A stretch of DNA of 64,000 nucleotides from Streptomyces sp. NBC_01669 (GTDB lineage Bacteria; Actinomycetota; Actinomycetes; Streptomycetales; Streptomycetaceae), in the NCBI RefSeq assembly GCF_026339735.1, contig NZ_JAPEQG010000001.1, positions 6,198,501 through 6,262,500 of the forward strand, written 5' to 3'. Position 1 is the stretch's first letter, and each line of letters begins with the position of its first letter. Positions 33,251-41,484 of the stretch are shown here, in pieces. The position numbers and the translations under genes were made by a program. The notes below the pieces were generated by a model. The model saw only the letters and a program-made list of their open reading frames with translations. It had not been told where the DNA came from and did no database searches.

Positions 33251-34724
33251 CGAGGGACCGCTTCATGATCTTGCCCATGTCGTTGCGGGGCAGCGCCTCC
33301 AGATAGCGGACCGTGCGCGGCCGCTTGTGCGGGGCGAGCTGAGCCGCCACGTGGTCCGTCAGCTCGGCCTCCGGGGGCGGCGCGCCCGGATCGGACGGCA
33401 CCACCCAGGCGACGATCCGCTCGCCCAGATCCGGGTCCGGCTCCCCGGTGACGGCGGCCTCGCGCACGCCCGGGTGGTCCAGCAGCGCGTTCTCGATCTC
33501 GCCCGCGCCGATCTTGTAGCCCCCGCTCTTGATCAGGTCGGTCGCCTTGCGGCCGACGATCCGTACACAGCCGTCCGTGTCGAGGGTCGCCATGTCGCCC
33601 GTACGGAACCAGCCGTCCTCGGTGAACGCGGCCGCTGTCGCGTCGGGGCGGTTCAGATAGCCGCTGAAGACGTTCGGGCCGCGCACCTGGATCTCGCCCA
33701 CCGCGCCCTCGGCCGTCGGGTCGGCGAGCGGGGTGCCGTCCTCCTCGACCAGCCGGAGTTCGACGCCGGGCAGGGGTGCGCCGACCGTCCCGGGCCGCGG
33801 TTCGCCGTCCGCGCGGACACCGGTGTTCATCAGGGTCTCCGTCATGCCGTACCGCTCGACGACGCCGCGTCCGGTCGCCGCCGCGATCCGCTCGTGGTCA
33901 TGGACGGGCAGCGCAGCCGACCCCGAGACCAGCAGCCGCGCCCCTGCGAGCGCCTTCGCCAACCCGGTGGCGTCCGTCGCCGAACCGTCGCCGAGGGTCT
34001 CGGCCAGCCGGTGGTACATCGTCGGTACGCCGAACAGCATCGTGCCGCCGGACCCCAGCTCCCGGGCCACACCCTCGGCGGAGAACCGCCCCAGATGACG
34101 CACCGAACCGCCCCGGCGCAGCGGACCCAGGACGCCGAGGATCAGACCGTGCACATGGAACAGCGGCAGGGCATGGACGAGGACGTCGTTGCCGGTCCAC
34201 TGCCAGGCGTCCTCAAGCGCGTCCAGGGAGGCGGCGATCGCCCGGCGCGGCAGGATCGCGCCCTTTGGGGGGCCCGTGGTGCCGGAGGTGTAGACGATCA
34301 GAGCGGGGGACTCGGGGGAGGGCTCGGGGAAGCCGACGCCGTTCACCGCCGTTGCCGATGCCGACGTGTCGACGTCCGTACGGTCCAGCTCGTCCAGCGC
34401 GGGCGGGAGCACATCGCCCGCCCCGGCCAGCACCGCCGACGGGGCGCTGTCGGCGACGATATGGGCCAGTTCCCGCTCGCCCGTCCTCGGGTTGAGGGGC
34501 ACGGCGGGCACCCCGGCCCGCAGCGCCGCCACCACCGCGACCACGGTCTCCGGGGTCGATGTGGCCCAGACGGCGACCCGCCCGGCGCCCGCGAGCCGCG
34601 CGGCGAGGGCGTCCGAGGCGGCGGCCAACTGTGCGTACGTCAGGGTGTGTTCGCCGAACCGGACGGCTTCCCGGGAGGCGGCCGGGCCGGAACCGTCCTG
34701 CAGCGCAGGCAGAAGAGGAGTCAC
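33243..34724 (-). CDS. matB: Malonyl/methylmalonyl-CoA synthetase
   Basis: 493 aa acyl-adenylate enzyme. The AMP-binding motif is IVYTSGTTGPPKGAI. RYGMTE, GWFRTGD and VGRKATDLIKSGGYKIG follow, with the catalytic Lys in PRNDMGKIMK at the C terminus. Length and the start TPLLPALQDG suit Streptomyces MatB, which makes malonyl-CoA or methylmalonyl-CoA from the free diacid, ATP and CoA for polyketides and fatty acids. The name is by resemblance; other acyl-CoA synthetases remain possible. GTG 34724 is chosen: TAGGGT (34737-34732) lies seven bases before it, a leaderless start. Confidence 0.85.
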   Translation of the reverse strand: MTPLLPALQDGSGPAASREAVRFGEHTLTYAQLAAASDALAARLAGAGRVAVWATSTPETVVAVVAALRAGVPAVPLNPRTGERELAHIVADSAPSAVLAGAGDVLPPALDELDRTDVDTSASATAVNGVGFPEPSPESPALIVYTSGTTGPPKGAILPRRAIAASLDALEDAWQWTGNDVLVHALPLFHVHGLILGVLGPLRRGGSVRHLGRFSAEGVARELGSGGTMLFGVPTMYHRLAETLGDGSATDATGLAKALAGARLLVSGSAALPVHDHERIAAATGRGVVERYGMTETLMNTGVRADGEPRPGTVGAPLPGVELRLVEEDGTPLADPTAEGAVGEIQVRGPNVFSGYLNRPDATAAAFTEDGWFRTGDMATLDTDGCVRIVGRKATDLIKSGGYKIGAGEIENALLDHPGVREAAVTGEPDPDLGERIVAWVVPSDPGAPPPEAELTDHVAAQLAPHKRPRTVRYLEALPRNDMGKIMKRSLGA

Positions 34725-34779
34725 CCTCCCGACCCTAACGACCTGGTGCACGATGGCGAGCGGGATGACGGGGCAGCCC

Positions 34780-36045
34780 TCAGCCGGTCCCACTCCGTCC
34801 CGGCCCTGATCCGCCGGACGGCCGCTCGTCCCGCCTGATGTTCCGCATCCGCCCGTATGCGTACACACACCCGGCCAGTGCCAGGTCGGACAGCAGCATG
34901 AAGCCGATCGAGTACGAGCCCTTCGCGCTGTAGATCGCGCCCATCACCAGCGGAGGGACGAAGCCGCCGAGTCCGCCCATCGCGCCGACGATCCCGGTGA
35001 CGCTGCCCACCTTCGGCTGCGGTGTCACCTGCGAGACGAGGGCGAAGATGCTGCCGCTCGACGTGCCGAGACCGGCCGCCATGCAGAGCAGCGCGATCGT
35101 GCCGCCGGGTGCCAGCTTCGGGTCGAAGGCCTGGACGATCGCCATCAGCGCGGCCAGCCCCAGCGCCGCCGAGGTGACCAGCGCCGGGTGGATGCGGTCC
35201 GACAGCCAGCCGCCGATCGGCCGGAAGATGACGGTGACCAGCGCGAACCCGGCGGCCTTTGTGCCGGCGTCGGTCGGCGAGAGGTCGTACCAGGTCTTCA
35301 GATACGTGGGCAGATAGACGCCGAACGCCACGATGCCGCCGAAGCCGATCGCGTACAGCGCGGAGAGTTCCCAGGTGACCCGCAGCCGCCCGGCCTCGCC
35401 CAGCCGGTGGGCGAGCGAGTCGGTCGGTACCTTTCGGTCCGGGTGGTCGCTGACCAGCACCGCGGCCAGGGCCGCGTACACCACCAGCGCCCCGGCGACC
35501 ACGAGGAAAGGGAGGTTGTCGCCGTGCTCGGCGATCCGCGGGGTGAAGTACCCGGACAGGGCCACTCCGCCCATGCCCATGCCGAACACACCGAGCGCGG
35601 CCCCGCGCTGTGCCGGCGGGAACCACGAGTTGACCAGCGGGATGCCGATCGCGAACGTCGTGCCGCCCAGCCCCAGCAGAAAGCCCACGGCGAGCATCGC
35701 GCCGTACGAGTCCTTCGCCGGGATCAGCAGCAGTACGGGAATGATGGTCAGGGCCGAGACCAGCGGAAACATCAGTCGGGCGCCGTATTTGTCGGTGAGC
35801 GCTCCTGCCGGGATCCGTCCCAGCGAACCGACCAGCACCGGCACGGCGACCAGCAGCGACTGCTCGAACGAGCTCAGCCCGAGCCGTTCCTTGAAGGCCC
35901 CTGACAACGGCGAGATCAGGTTCCAGGCCCAGAAGGTGAGCCCGAAGCCGATCGTGGCCATCGCGAGATTGCGGTAGGCCGCGGCGGACGGCTTGGCGGC
36001 CGGAGCGGGGGACTGTTTGCCGGCTGTTTCCACTTTGTCAGTCAA
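34780..36045 (-). CDS. NarK-like MFS transporter (nitrate/nitrite type)
   Basis: 421 aa, 12 membrane helices. FGLTFWAWNLISPLSG at the first helix, ALTDKYGAR in the first loop, and the Gly-rich GIPLVNSWFPPAQRGAALG then GVFGMGMGG in helix 5 resemble the NNP group, which moves nitrate or nitrite. The key Asn of the nitrate signature is replaced by Met in GMGMGG, so substrate may differ. A link with nasA 26 kb away is only functional guesswork. TTG 36045 gives the usual MTDKVE start; GTG 36033 is possible. It is divergent from the Lrp/AsnC gene, which may regulate it. Confidence 0.8.
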   Translation of the reverse strand: MTDKVETAGKQSPAPAAKPSAAAYRNLAMATIGFGLTFWAWNLISPLSGAFKERLGLSSFEQSLLVAVPVLVGSLGRIPAGALTDKYGARLMFPLVSALTIIPVLLLIPAKDSYGAMLAVGFLLGLGGTTFAIGIPLVNSWFPPAQRGAALGVFGMGMGGVALSGYFTPRIAEHGDNLPFLVVAGALVVYAALAAVLVSDHPDRKVPTDSLAHRLGEAGRLRVTWELSALYAIGFGGIVAFGVYLPTYLKTWYDLSPTDAGTKAAGFALVTVIFRPIGGWLSDRIHPALVTSAALGLAALMAIVQAFDPKLAPGGTIALLCMAAGLGTSSGSIFALVSQVTPQPKVGSVTGIVGAMGGLGGFVPPLVMGAIYSAKGSYSIGFMLLSDLALAGCVYAYGRMRNIRRDERPSGGSGPGRSGTG

Positions 36046-36151
36046 GGCCGTGCTGCAGCGGTGGGCCTGCCGACGTACTCCATGTGGGGCACGGGCACCC
36101 GATCCCAGGTCTCCGCAGTCGAAATCCGGCACAAGCTGCGACAATCGCGGT

Positions 36152-36583
36152 ATGGACCGTCTGGACAGGGAAATCCTCAGCGTCCTCCAGGAGGACGCGC
36201 GGATCTCGTATCGCGATCTAGGGGTACGGGTCGGCCTCAGCGCCAACGCCGCGGCCGACCGGGTGCGCCGGCTGCGCCGCGACGGCGTCATCCGCGGCTT
36301 CACCGTGATCATCGACCCGGCCGCCGACACCCGGACGGGCCTGGTCGTCTTCATCGACGTGACACTGCGTATCGACACGACCAACGAAGTGTTCGAACGC
36401 GCGGTGCTCGCGCTGCCCGGCATCACCGAAGTGGTGCATGTGACGGGCGGCCACGACTATCTCGTACGCGCCACCGTCGCCGACACCGCCGCCCTGGACG
36501 GACTGCTGCGCAGGCTCAAGCGTGAGGCGGGTGTCGCCCACTCCAGCACCCGGGTCGCGCTCAGAGCGGCGCCTGCCAGGTGA
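36152..36583 (+). CDS. Lrp/AsnC family transcriptional regulator
   Basis: 143 aa. The N-terminal helix-turn-helix is LDREILSVLQEDARISYRDL then VGLSANAAADRVRRL. The C-terminal ligand-binding RAM domain ends VTGGHDYLVRATV. Such proteins are feast/famine regulators that sense amino acids and act as octamers. It may control the divergent NarK-like gene 106 bases away. GACAAT at 36140-36145 lies six bases before the ATG, a leaderless pattern. The 3' end overlaps the sensor kinase gene by 23 bases on the opposite strand. Confidence 0.9.
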   Translation: MDRLDREILSVLQEDARISYRDLGVRVGLSANAAADRVRRLRRDGVIRGFTVIIDPAADTRTGLVVFIDVTLRIDTTNEVFERAVLALPGITEVVHVTGGHDYLVRATVADTAALDGLLRRLKREAGVAHSSTRVALRAAPAR

Positions 36584-38156
36584 CGGTCGTCGAGCGCGAG
36601 CCGTCCTCGGCGTGCCCGTCGTCGGCAACCACCAGCTGGACCGCGGACCGTCCGTCCGGAAGCCGCGCCGTCGCATCCACCTCCACCTCTATGGCCGACA
36701 CCCCGGCTCGCCGGTGCGCCGCCGCCAGGGCTCCTCGCAGCGCCGCGAGGAGCTGCTGGTCCACCGGCTGCCGCACCAGGGCGTCCACCGCTCCGGAGAA
36801 CTGCACCGACGGCTGGAATCCGAGCACGGAGGCCGCGCCCCGGGTCTCCCGCAGCACCCGGCCGCGGAACGTGGAGGGTGCCTCGGTGGGCGGCTGCTGG
36901 AGGGCGAAGATCGCGGTCCGCACTTCCTGAATGGTGGAGTCCAGCTCGTCGACGGCCCGGCTGAGCAGCTCGTCCGTCTCCGGTGCGGCGGCCCGGCGGC
37001 GAGTCGATTCGAGCATCATTTCCGTCGCGAAGAGCCGCTGGACGACGAGATCGTGCAGATCGCGGGCGATCCGGTCACGGTCCTCGTACACCGCGAGCTG
37101 TTCCCTGTTGTGCTGGGCGTCCGCCAGCACCAGGGCGAGCGCCGCCTGCGAGGCGAACTGGGAGGCCAGCAGCCGGTCCACCGCCGTGTACGGCGCGCCA
37201 CCGCGCCGCCGGGGCAGAGCGAGGGTGCCGATGAGCCGCCCGCCGCTCTGCAGCGGCAGCATCATGCTGGGACCGAACCGGGACCGTACATGCGTCGTCA
37301 TCCGCGGATCGGTCGCCGAGTCGTCGATGAAGACCGGCTCACCGCCCAGCAGCTGCTTCAGTACGGGGGAGCCGGGCTCGATGGTGGTGCCGACAATGCC
37401 GGCCGGGTCGTCGAGCGTGGAGGCGGTGACGATCTCCATGCCGCCGTCCGCGGTCGGATGGAGGATCACCCCGGCCGAGGCGTCGGCGAGGATCCTGGCC
37501 CGCTCGGCGACGGTCATCAACGCGTCGTCCGCGTTCGTGCCGCTCAGCAGGGCCGTGGTGACGGCTGCCGCGCCCTCGATCCAGCGCTCCCGCTGCCGGG
37601 CCGTCTCGTACAGCCGGGCGTTGGCGATCGCGATCCCGGCCTGCGAGGCGAGGATCTGGAGCAGCGCCACGTCCGTATCGGTGAAATGCCCGGTGATCTT
37701 CTCCGTGAGATAGAGATTGCCGAACACCTCGTTGTGCACCCGGATCGGGGCCCCGAGGAAGGAACGCATCGGCGGATGGCCGGGCGGCACACCGCAGGAG
37801 CGCGCATCGGCGGTCAGGTCGTCGGAGCGCAACGGCTGCGGATCGTCGATGAGCACGCCGAGCAGCCCCGAGTGCCCGTCCGGGAAGCTGCCGATGCGCT
37901 CCCGCTCGGCGTCGGTCAGACCGGAGGTGAACAGCTCGGTGATGGCGCCGGCCTCGGGATCGAGGACGCCGAGCGCCCCGTACCGCGCCCCGGTGAGCGT
38001 GGTGGCGGTGTCCACGATCTGCCGGAGCGTGGCCCGCAGTTCGAGATCGGTGCCGAGGCTGAGCACCGCCTCCAGCAGCATCGGCAGCCCGGGAGGCCTG
38101 CCGTCGGAGCGGTCCGCCGCCGGCCCGTCCGCAGCGCCCCGGTCCTCGTGCGTCAT
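36561..38156 (-). CDS. Two-GAF sensor kinase (DevS-like) with a degenerate ATPase domain
   Basis: 531 aa, cytoplasmic. Two GAF domains (about residues 40-185 and 200-350) precede a HisKA_3 helix, RDRIARDLHDLVVQRLF, with the phospho-acceptor His368 intact. The C-terminal ATPase part is not normal. Where DevS-type kinases have a conserved N-box Asn, this reads LRGALAAAHRRAG, with no Asn. DDG of the G1 box is kept (VADDGHAEDG), but the chain ends about 15 residues later without the G2 box. It may not bind ATP and could work as a phosphotransfer or scaffold protein. No response regulator gene adjoins. The gene lies 17 bases downstream of mbl. Confidence 0.85.
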   Translation of the reverse strand: MTHEDRGAADGPAADRSDGRPPGLPMLLEAVLSLGTDLELRATLRQIVDTATTLTGARYGALGVLDPEAGAITELFTSGLTDAERERIGSFPDGHSGLLGVLIDDPQPLRSDDLTADARSCGVPPGHPPMRSFLGAPIRVHNEVFGNLYLTEKITGHFTDTDVALLQILASQAGIAIANARLYETARQRERWIEGAAAVTTALLSGTNADDALMTVAERARILADASAGVILHPTADGGMEIVTASTLDDPAGIVGTTIEPGSPVLKQLLGGEPVFIDDSATDPRMTTHVRSRFGPSMMLPLQSGGRLIGTLALPRRRGGAPYTAVDRLLASQFASQAALALVLADAQHNREQLAVYEDRDRIARDLHDLVVQRLFATEMMLESTRRRAAAPETDELLSRAVDELDSTIQEVRTAIFALQQPPTEAPSTFRGRVLRETRGAASVLGFQPSVQFSGAVDALVRQPVDQQLLAALRGALAAAHRRAGVSAIEVEVDATARLPDGRSAVQLVVADDGHAEDGSRSTTVTWQAPL

Positions 38157-38173
38157 ACGCCGCCCCGTGGTCG

Positions 38174-39211
38174 TCAGGCGGCCAGCGGGTTGAGGACCAA
38201 CGGCTCGATCTTGCCGTCCAGCATGGCGCCGAGCCCCAGGACGGAGCAGACGTCGGGGCGCTCGGCGATCTGCACCGGCATGCCCGTCGCATCACGCAGC
38301 ATCTGGTCGAGTCCCGGCAGCAGCGCGCTGCCGCCGACCATCATGATTCCGCGGTCCGCGAGATCGGCCACCAGGTCGGGCGGGCAGTCGCGCAGCACCT
38401 TGCCGAGGCCGTCGTGGACCGCGGTCAGCGGGGTCTGGATGGCCTGCCGTACGGCGGCTGTGTCGACGTGCACCGAACGGGCCAGACCTGTCGACACGTC
38501 ACGGCCGTGGATCTCGGTCGTCGCGGGGCCGTACGGGGTCAGACCGTTGCCGCTGAGCGCCAGCTGCAATGGACGTACCGACTGACTCGGCAGCATCAAC
38601 TCGTGGTGCTGGCGCAGATGCTGGATCACCGCGTGATCGATGGCGTCGCCGCCGATCGGGATCCGGGCGGCCGTGACGATCGAACCGAGCGAGAGCACCG
38701 CGATCTGCGTGGTCGCCGCCCCGCACACCATGATCATGCTCCCGACCGGCTGCTCGACCGGGAGCCCGCAGCCGACGGCCGCCGCGATCAGTGTGTCGAC
38801 CAGCTCGACCCGCCGGGCGCCGAGCCCGACCAGGGTCTCGACGGCGGCCCGCTGGGCGAGGGGATCGCTGTCGTGCGGGATGCAGGCGGCCGCCCGCAGC
38901 CGCGGCTTGCGGCGCAGTTGGCGGCGGAGCTTCTCGCCGAGCAGATGGCGGAGCATGCGCTGGGCCATCTCGATGTCGATGACGGTTCCGCCGGAGACCG
39001 GGCGCGCCACCCGGATGTAGTCGGGGGTGCGGCCCGTCATCTGCTCGGCGAGCGCACCGACGGCGATGAGCGAGCCGGTACGGGTGTTCACTGCCGCGGC
39101 ACTCGGCTCGTCGACGACGAGCCCGAGCCCCTTGACGTACACGCGGGTACGGGCGGCCCCGAGGTCGACGGCGACATGGCAACGGCGCAACTGCTCAAGA
39201 CTGACGGTCAC
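38174..39211 (-). CDS. mbl: MreB/Mbl-family actin homologue
   Basis: 345 aa. Phosphate-1 motif AVDLGAARTRVYVKGLG corresponds to the usual GIDLGTANTLVYVKG; the conserved Asn is changed. Other actin-fold parts are VIDIEMAQRMLRHLL, MIMVCGAATTQIAVLSLGSI (phosphate 2) and GIMMVGGSALLPGLDQML (adenosine motif). MreB itself is coded with mreC/mreD, which are absent here, so this is the diverged Mbl form, which in Streptomyces joins spore-wall assembly. The name is by resemblance. GTG 39211 is chosen: GGGAGA lies seven bases before it. The sensor kinase gene follows and may be co-transcribed. Confidence 0.85.
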   Translation of the reverse strand: MTVSLEQLRRCHVAVDLGAARTRVYVKGLGLVVDEPSAAAVNTRTGSLIAVGALAEQMTGRTPDYIRVARPVSGGTVIDIEMAQRMLRHLLGEKLRRQLRRKPRLRAAACIPHDSDPLAQRAAVETLVGLGARRVELVDTLIAAAVGCGLPVEQPVGSMIMVCGAATTQIAVLSLGSIVTAARIPIGGDAIDHAVIQHLRQHHELMLPSQSVRPLQLALSGNGLTPYGPATTEIHGRDVSTGLARSVHVDTAAVRQAIQTPLTAVHDGLGKVLRDCPPDLVADLADRGIMMVGGSALLPGLDQMLRDATGMPVQIAERPDVCSVLGLGAMLDGKIEPLVLNPLAA

Positions 39212-39359
39212 GGCAGGTTCTCCCGAGAGCGCTGATGGGGATGCCGGCGGCAGCCGGCCCTCTGTGCATCGTGCGCCGTCCGGACGAATCGCGCGCGTTG
39301 GGATGAGCCGGAGGGAGTATGGAGCTGACGGGTCGACAGATGTGGGCGGCGCGCCGGAG

Positions 39360-39923
39360 TCAGCCGGGCAGCAGTCGCTGGAACAGCCCCCAGGTGAATT
39401 CGGCCACGTACGGCGCACCCGTCACGGGGTCGGTGATCGCCAGCGCCCAGCGGGTCGGTGCGCTGCCCTCCATCGGGCGGGCCGGCGCGAAGGCACGCGC
39501 CACCTCGTCGACGGTGCACGACCAGGGGCGCAGATCCTCGACGGTGCGCAGCTCAGGGCCGGCCGCCGCCGGGGCTCTGACCAGCCATTCGTTCCATACG
39601 GCCGCGCCGGGCGCGACCATCACCTCGAACCGTAGATCCGGCCAGAGCGGCACTGGCCAGAGCAGGGCATCGCACTCCAGGTCGCCGATCCGGCGGCGTA
39701 CGGAGGACTCGGGTTCGCCCAGCACCGAGCGGTAGCGGCGCAGCGAACCGCGGCCGCGGGGCGCGCGCACCATCGCCTGCCAGCGGCGGTTCGCCTCCCG
39801 CATCTCGGAGAGCGAGGCGCTCAGTTCGTGCCGGGCATCCTCGACGAGGCCCGGTTGGTGGTCGGCCATCCGGCGGAGCAGGACGAGCTGGAATTCGAGC
39901 GGACCGAAGGGAGCGGTGGTCAT
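39360..39923 (-). CDS. Conserved-looking soluble protein of unknown function
   Basis: 187 aa, no signal peptide or membrane segment. An N-terminal helical part (FQLVLLRRMADHQPGLVEDA) is followed by a mixed domain with several Trp (WPVPLWPDLRFEVMVAPG, WNEWLV, FTWGLFQRLLPG). I do not recognise a family. It lies 148 bases upstream of mbl on the same strand and is divergent from the zinc-ribbon membrane protein gene, so a link with cell-wall or morphogenetic work is possible but only positional. The frame is open further upstream; ATG 39923 is chosen because codons before it overlap the divergent gene. Confidence 0.65.
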   Translation of the reverse strand: MTTAPFGPLEFQLVLLRRMADHQPGLVEDARHELSASLSEMREANRRWQAMVRAPRGRGSLRRYRSVLGEPESSVRRRIGDLECDALLWPVPLWPDLRFEVMVAPGAAVWNEWLVRAPAAAGPELRTVEDLRPWSCTVDEVARAFAPARPMEGSAPTRWALAITDPVTGAPYVAEFTWGLFQRLLPG

Positions 39924-40001
39924 GGAATCAACGCTTCCACACAGGATCCTCACCTGAGCGGCTTTCTCTGTTGTCCTATCGGCACATAATCTGCGGGCGC
40001 C

Positions 40002-40886
40002 ATGGATTACTGCCACCCGTGTCAGCGGCATCTCAACGGAGCCCTCGCCTGTGCCGGGTGCGGAACCCCCGTCGAGGCGCTGAGCCACTACGCCACGCCC
40101 GTCCTCTCCGGTCACGAATCGGACGCGGAGCGCGAGAAGACCGCACCGCCCCTGCCGGCCGGACGCCGCCGGTCCCGAGGCGCCGCCGAACCTGCGCGCG
40201 GCGGGCACGCGCGCGGATCCCGGGGCGCTCGCGCCCCGGGCGGCTCGCGCAGCGGTGGCCGGGTGGAGAGCGGCGGCAGCGACGGACCGGGCGGCCAGGA
40301 AGAGCGGGGTGGCCGGGGCAATCGACGCGGCCGGGAAGGGCGAGGCGTCAAGGAGGGCCGTGGCCGCCGTTCGCGCCGCCGCCGCGGCCGTACGGCTCTG
40401 CTCGCCGTCCTCGGAGTCGTGCTCGCCGCCGGTGTCCTGAGCTTCGCCCGGCTGGCCATCGAGCCGAACGGCGACGACCACGCCTCCGACTACGTACGCG
40501 AGGCCACCGACGTCACGACCGAACCGGCACCGGACCCCTCGTCGAGCCACGACATCGACGGTCCCGGACCGGTGGACGGTCCCTCCGTGGTCCCGGCCAC
40601 CGATGCGCACACCTCCGGCACCGGCCGTCCGGCCGCCTCGACCGGCACCGGGGCTCCAGGAGGCAAGGGCTCCGCCCCGCCCGAGGCCACCATCACGCCC
40701 TCCGACGGCGCCGGCTCCGCCACGGAGCCGCCGTCCGGACCGAGTTCTTCGGGGACGCCTCGCGACCCGGCGGAGTCGGGGCAGCCCACCGGCACCGCGT
40801 CGCCGCCCCAGAATCCGGCGCCACCCACACCCACGCCCAGCCCGACCAGGACGGAGACGTGCTGGTTCCTGTTCTTCTGCTCCTAG
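40002..40886 (+). CDS. Zinc-ribbon membrane protein with a Pro/Ser/Thr-rich outer tail
   Basis: 294 aa. The N terminus CHPCQRHLNGALACAGCG holds two CxxC pairs, a small zinc ribbon. An Arg/Gly-rich stretch follows, then one membrane helix (ALLAVLGVVLAAGVLSFARL, about residues 130-150), then a disordered outer tail rich in Pro, Ser, Thr and Asp ending in CWFLFFCS. The layout resembles bacterial membrane proteins that sense or scaffold at the envelope; function unknown. TAATCT at 39987-39992 lies nine bases before the ATG, so the leader is very short or absent. Confidence 0.75.
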   Translation: MDYCHPCQRHLNGALACAGCGTPVEALSHYATPVLSGHESDAEREKTAPPLPAGRRRSRGAAEPARGGHARGSRGARAPGGSRSGGRVESGGSDGPGGQEERGGRGNRRGREGRGVKEGRGRRSRRRRGRTALLAVLGVVLAAGVLSFARLAIEPNGDDHASDYVREATDVTTEPAPDPSSSHDIDGPGPVDGPSVVPATDAHTSGTGRPAASTGTGAPGGKGSAPPEATITPSDGAGSATEPPSGPSSSGTPRDPAESGQPTGTASPPQNPAPPTPTPSPTRTETCWFLFFCS

Positions 40887-40917
40887 AAGGGCGTCCGCGG
40901 CCCGAGTCCAGGGGCTC

Positions 40918-41355
40918 CTAGGACTCCGCGTCCACGCCCAGCATCCGCCGCAGCAGATCCCGCAGCACCGCGCGGTCCGTGTCCGACAGTTTCGCCAGGG
41001 GCTCCCGGGCGAAACTGAGCGACTCGCGCAGCTGCCGCGCGGTGTCGATGCCCTTCTCCGTCGGGGCGGCCAGTTTCACCCGGCGGTCGGCGGGGTCGGG
41101 CCGGCGCTCGACCAGGCCGCGGGTCTCCAGCCGGTCGACGATCCCCGTCACGTTCGACGGCTCGCACTTCAGCTTCTGGGCGATCCTGCGCATCGGCATC
41201 GGCTCCAGGGAGAGCAGTCCCAGGACTCTGGCCTGCGCGCCGGTCAGTGAGTGCGCGGCCGCGGCCTGGTCGTACTCCTCGTAGTAGCGCGCCACGACAG
41301 TGCCGATGAGCTCGACGACTTCGAGGGTCAGTGGGTCTGTTCGCGTGGTGGCCAT
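40918..41355 (-). CDS. MarR family transcriptional regulator
   Basis: 145 aa winged-helix repressor. LTGAQARVLGLLSLEPMPMR starts the DNA-binding domain, KCEPSNVTGIVDRLETRGLV is the recognition helix region, and RRPDPADRRVKLAAPTEKG is the wing. It lacks the N-terminal sensing Cys of OhrR, though an ohr gene lies two genes away. Its only Cys is at the recognition helix. It is divergent from the CurA-like gene and probably controls it and itself. TATCCT (41368-41363) lies seven bases before the ATG, a leaderless start. Confidence 0.9.
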   Translation of the reverse strand: MATTRTDPLTLEVVELIGTVVARYYEEYDQAAAAHSLTGAQARVLGLLSLEPMPMRRIAQKLKCEPSNVTGIVDRLETRGLVERRPDPADRRVKLAAPTEKGIDTARQLRESLSFAREPLAKLSDTDRAVLRDLLRRMLGVDAES

Positions 41356-41362
41356 GACACTC

Positions 41363-41407
41363 AGGATACCCGGTTACTTGACAACATGAAATATTCAGGA
41401 GCATGGT
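41363..41407. promoter_or_regulatory. Divergent promoter region between marR and the CurA-like gene
   Basis: Rightward: a perfect -35 TTGACA (41378-41383), 18-base spacer and CATGGT (41402-41407) serve the CurA-like gene. Leftward: TATCCT (41368-41363) serves the MarR gene. Between them is an AT-rich stretch with ACAACATG answered by CATGGTTGT about 12 bases on, one inserted base, a possible MarR half-site pair. Both promoters could be closed by one bound dimer. Confidence 0.5.
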
Positions 41408-41484
41408 TGTTTCACGTCATGAAGCTTTTCTCCGCCGCGGGAACGCTTCCTCCACCCGTAAGACATTGAGGAGACCCCGAGCCC

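Noticed and set aside
31892..34724. Part of a polyketide gene cluster
   Set aside because: matB and the carboxyltransferase stand alone; no synthase, tailoring or resistance genes adjoin.
40918..41355. OhrR, the peroxide-sensing repressor of ohr
   Set aside because: It is a MarR protein but lacks the N-terminal sensing Cys, and it faces the CurA-like gene rather than ohr.
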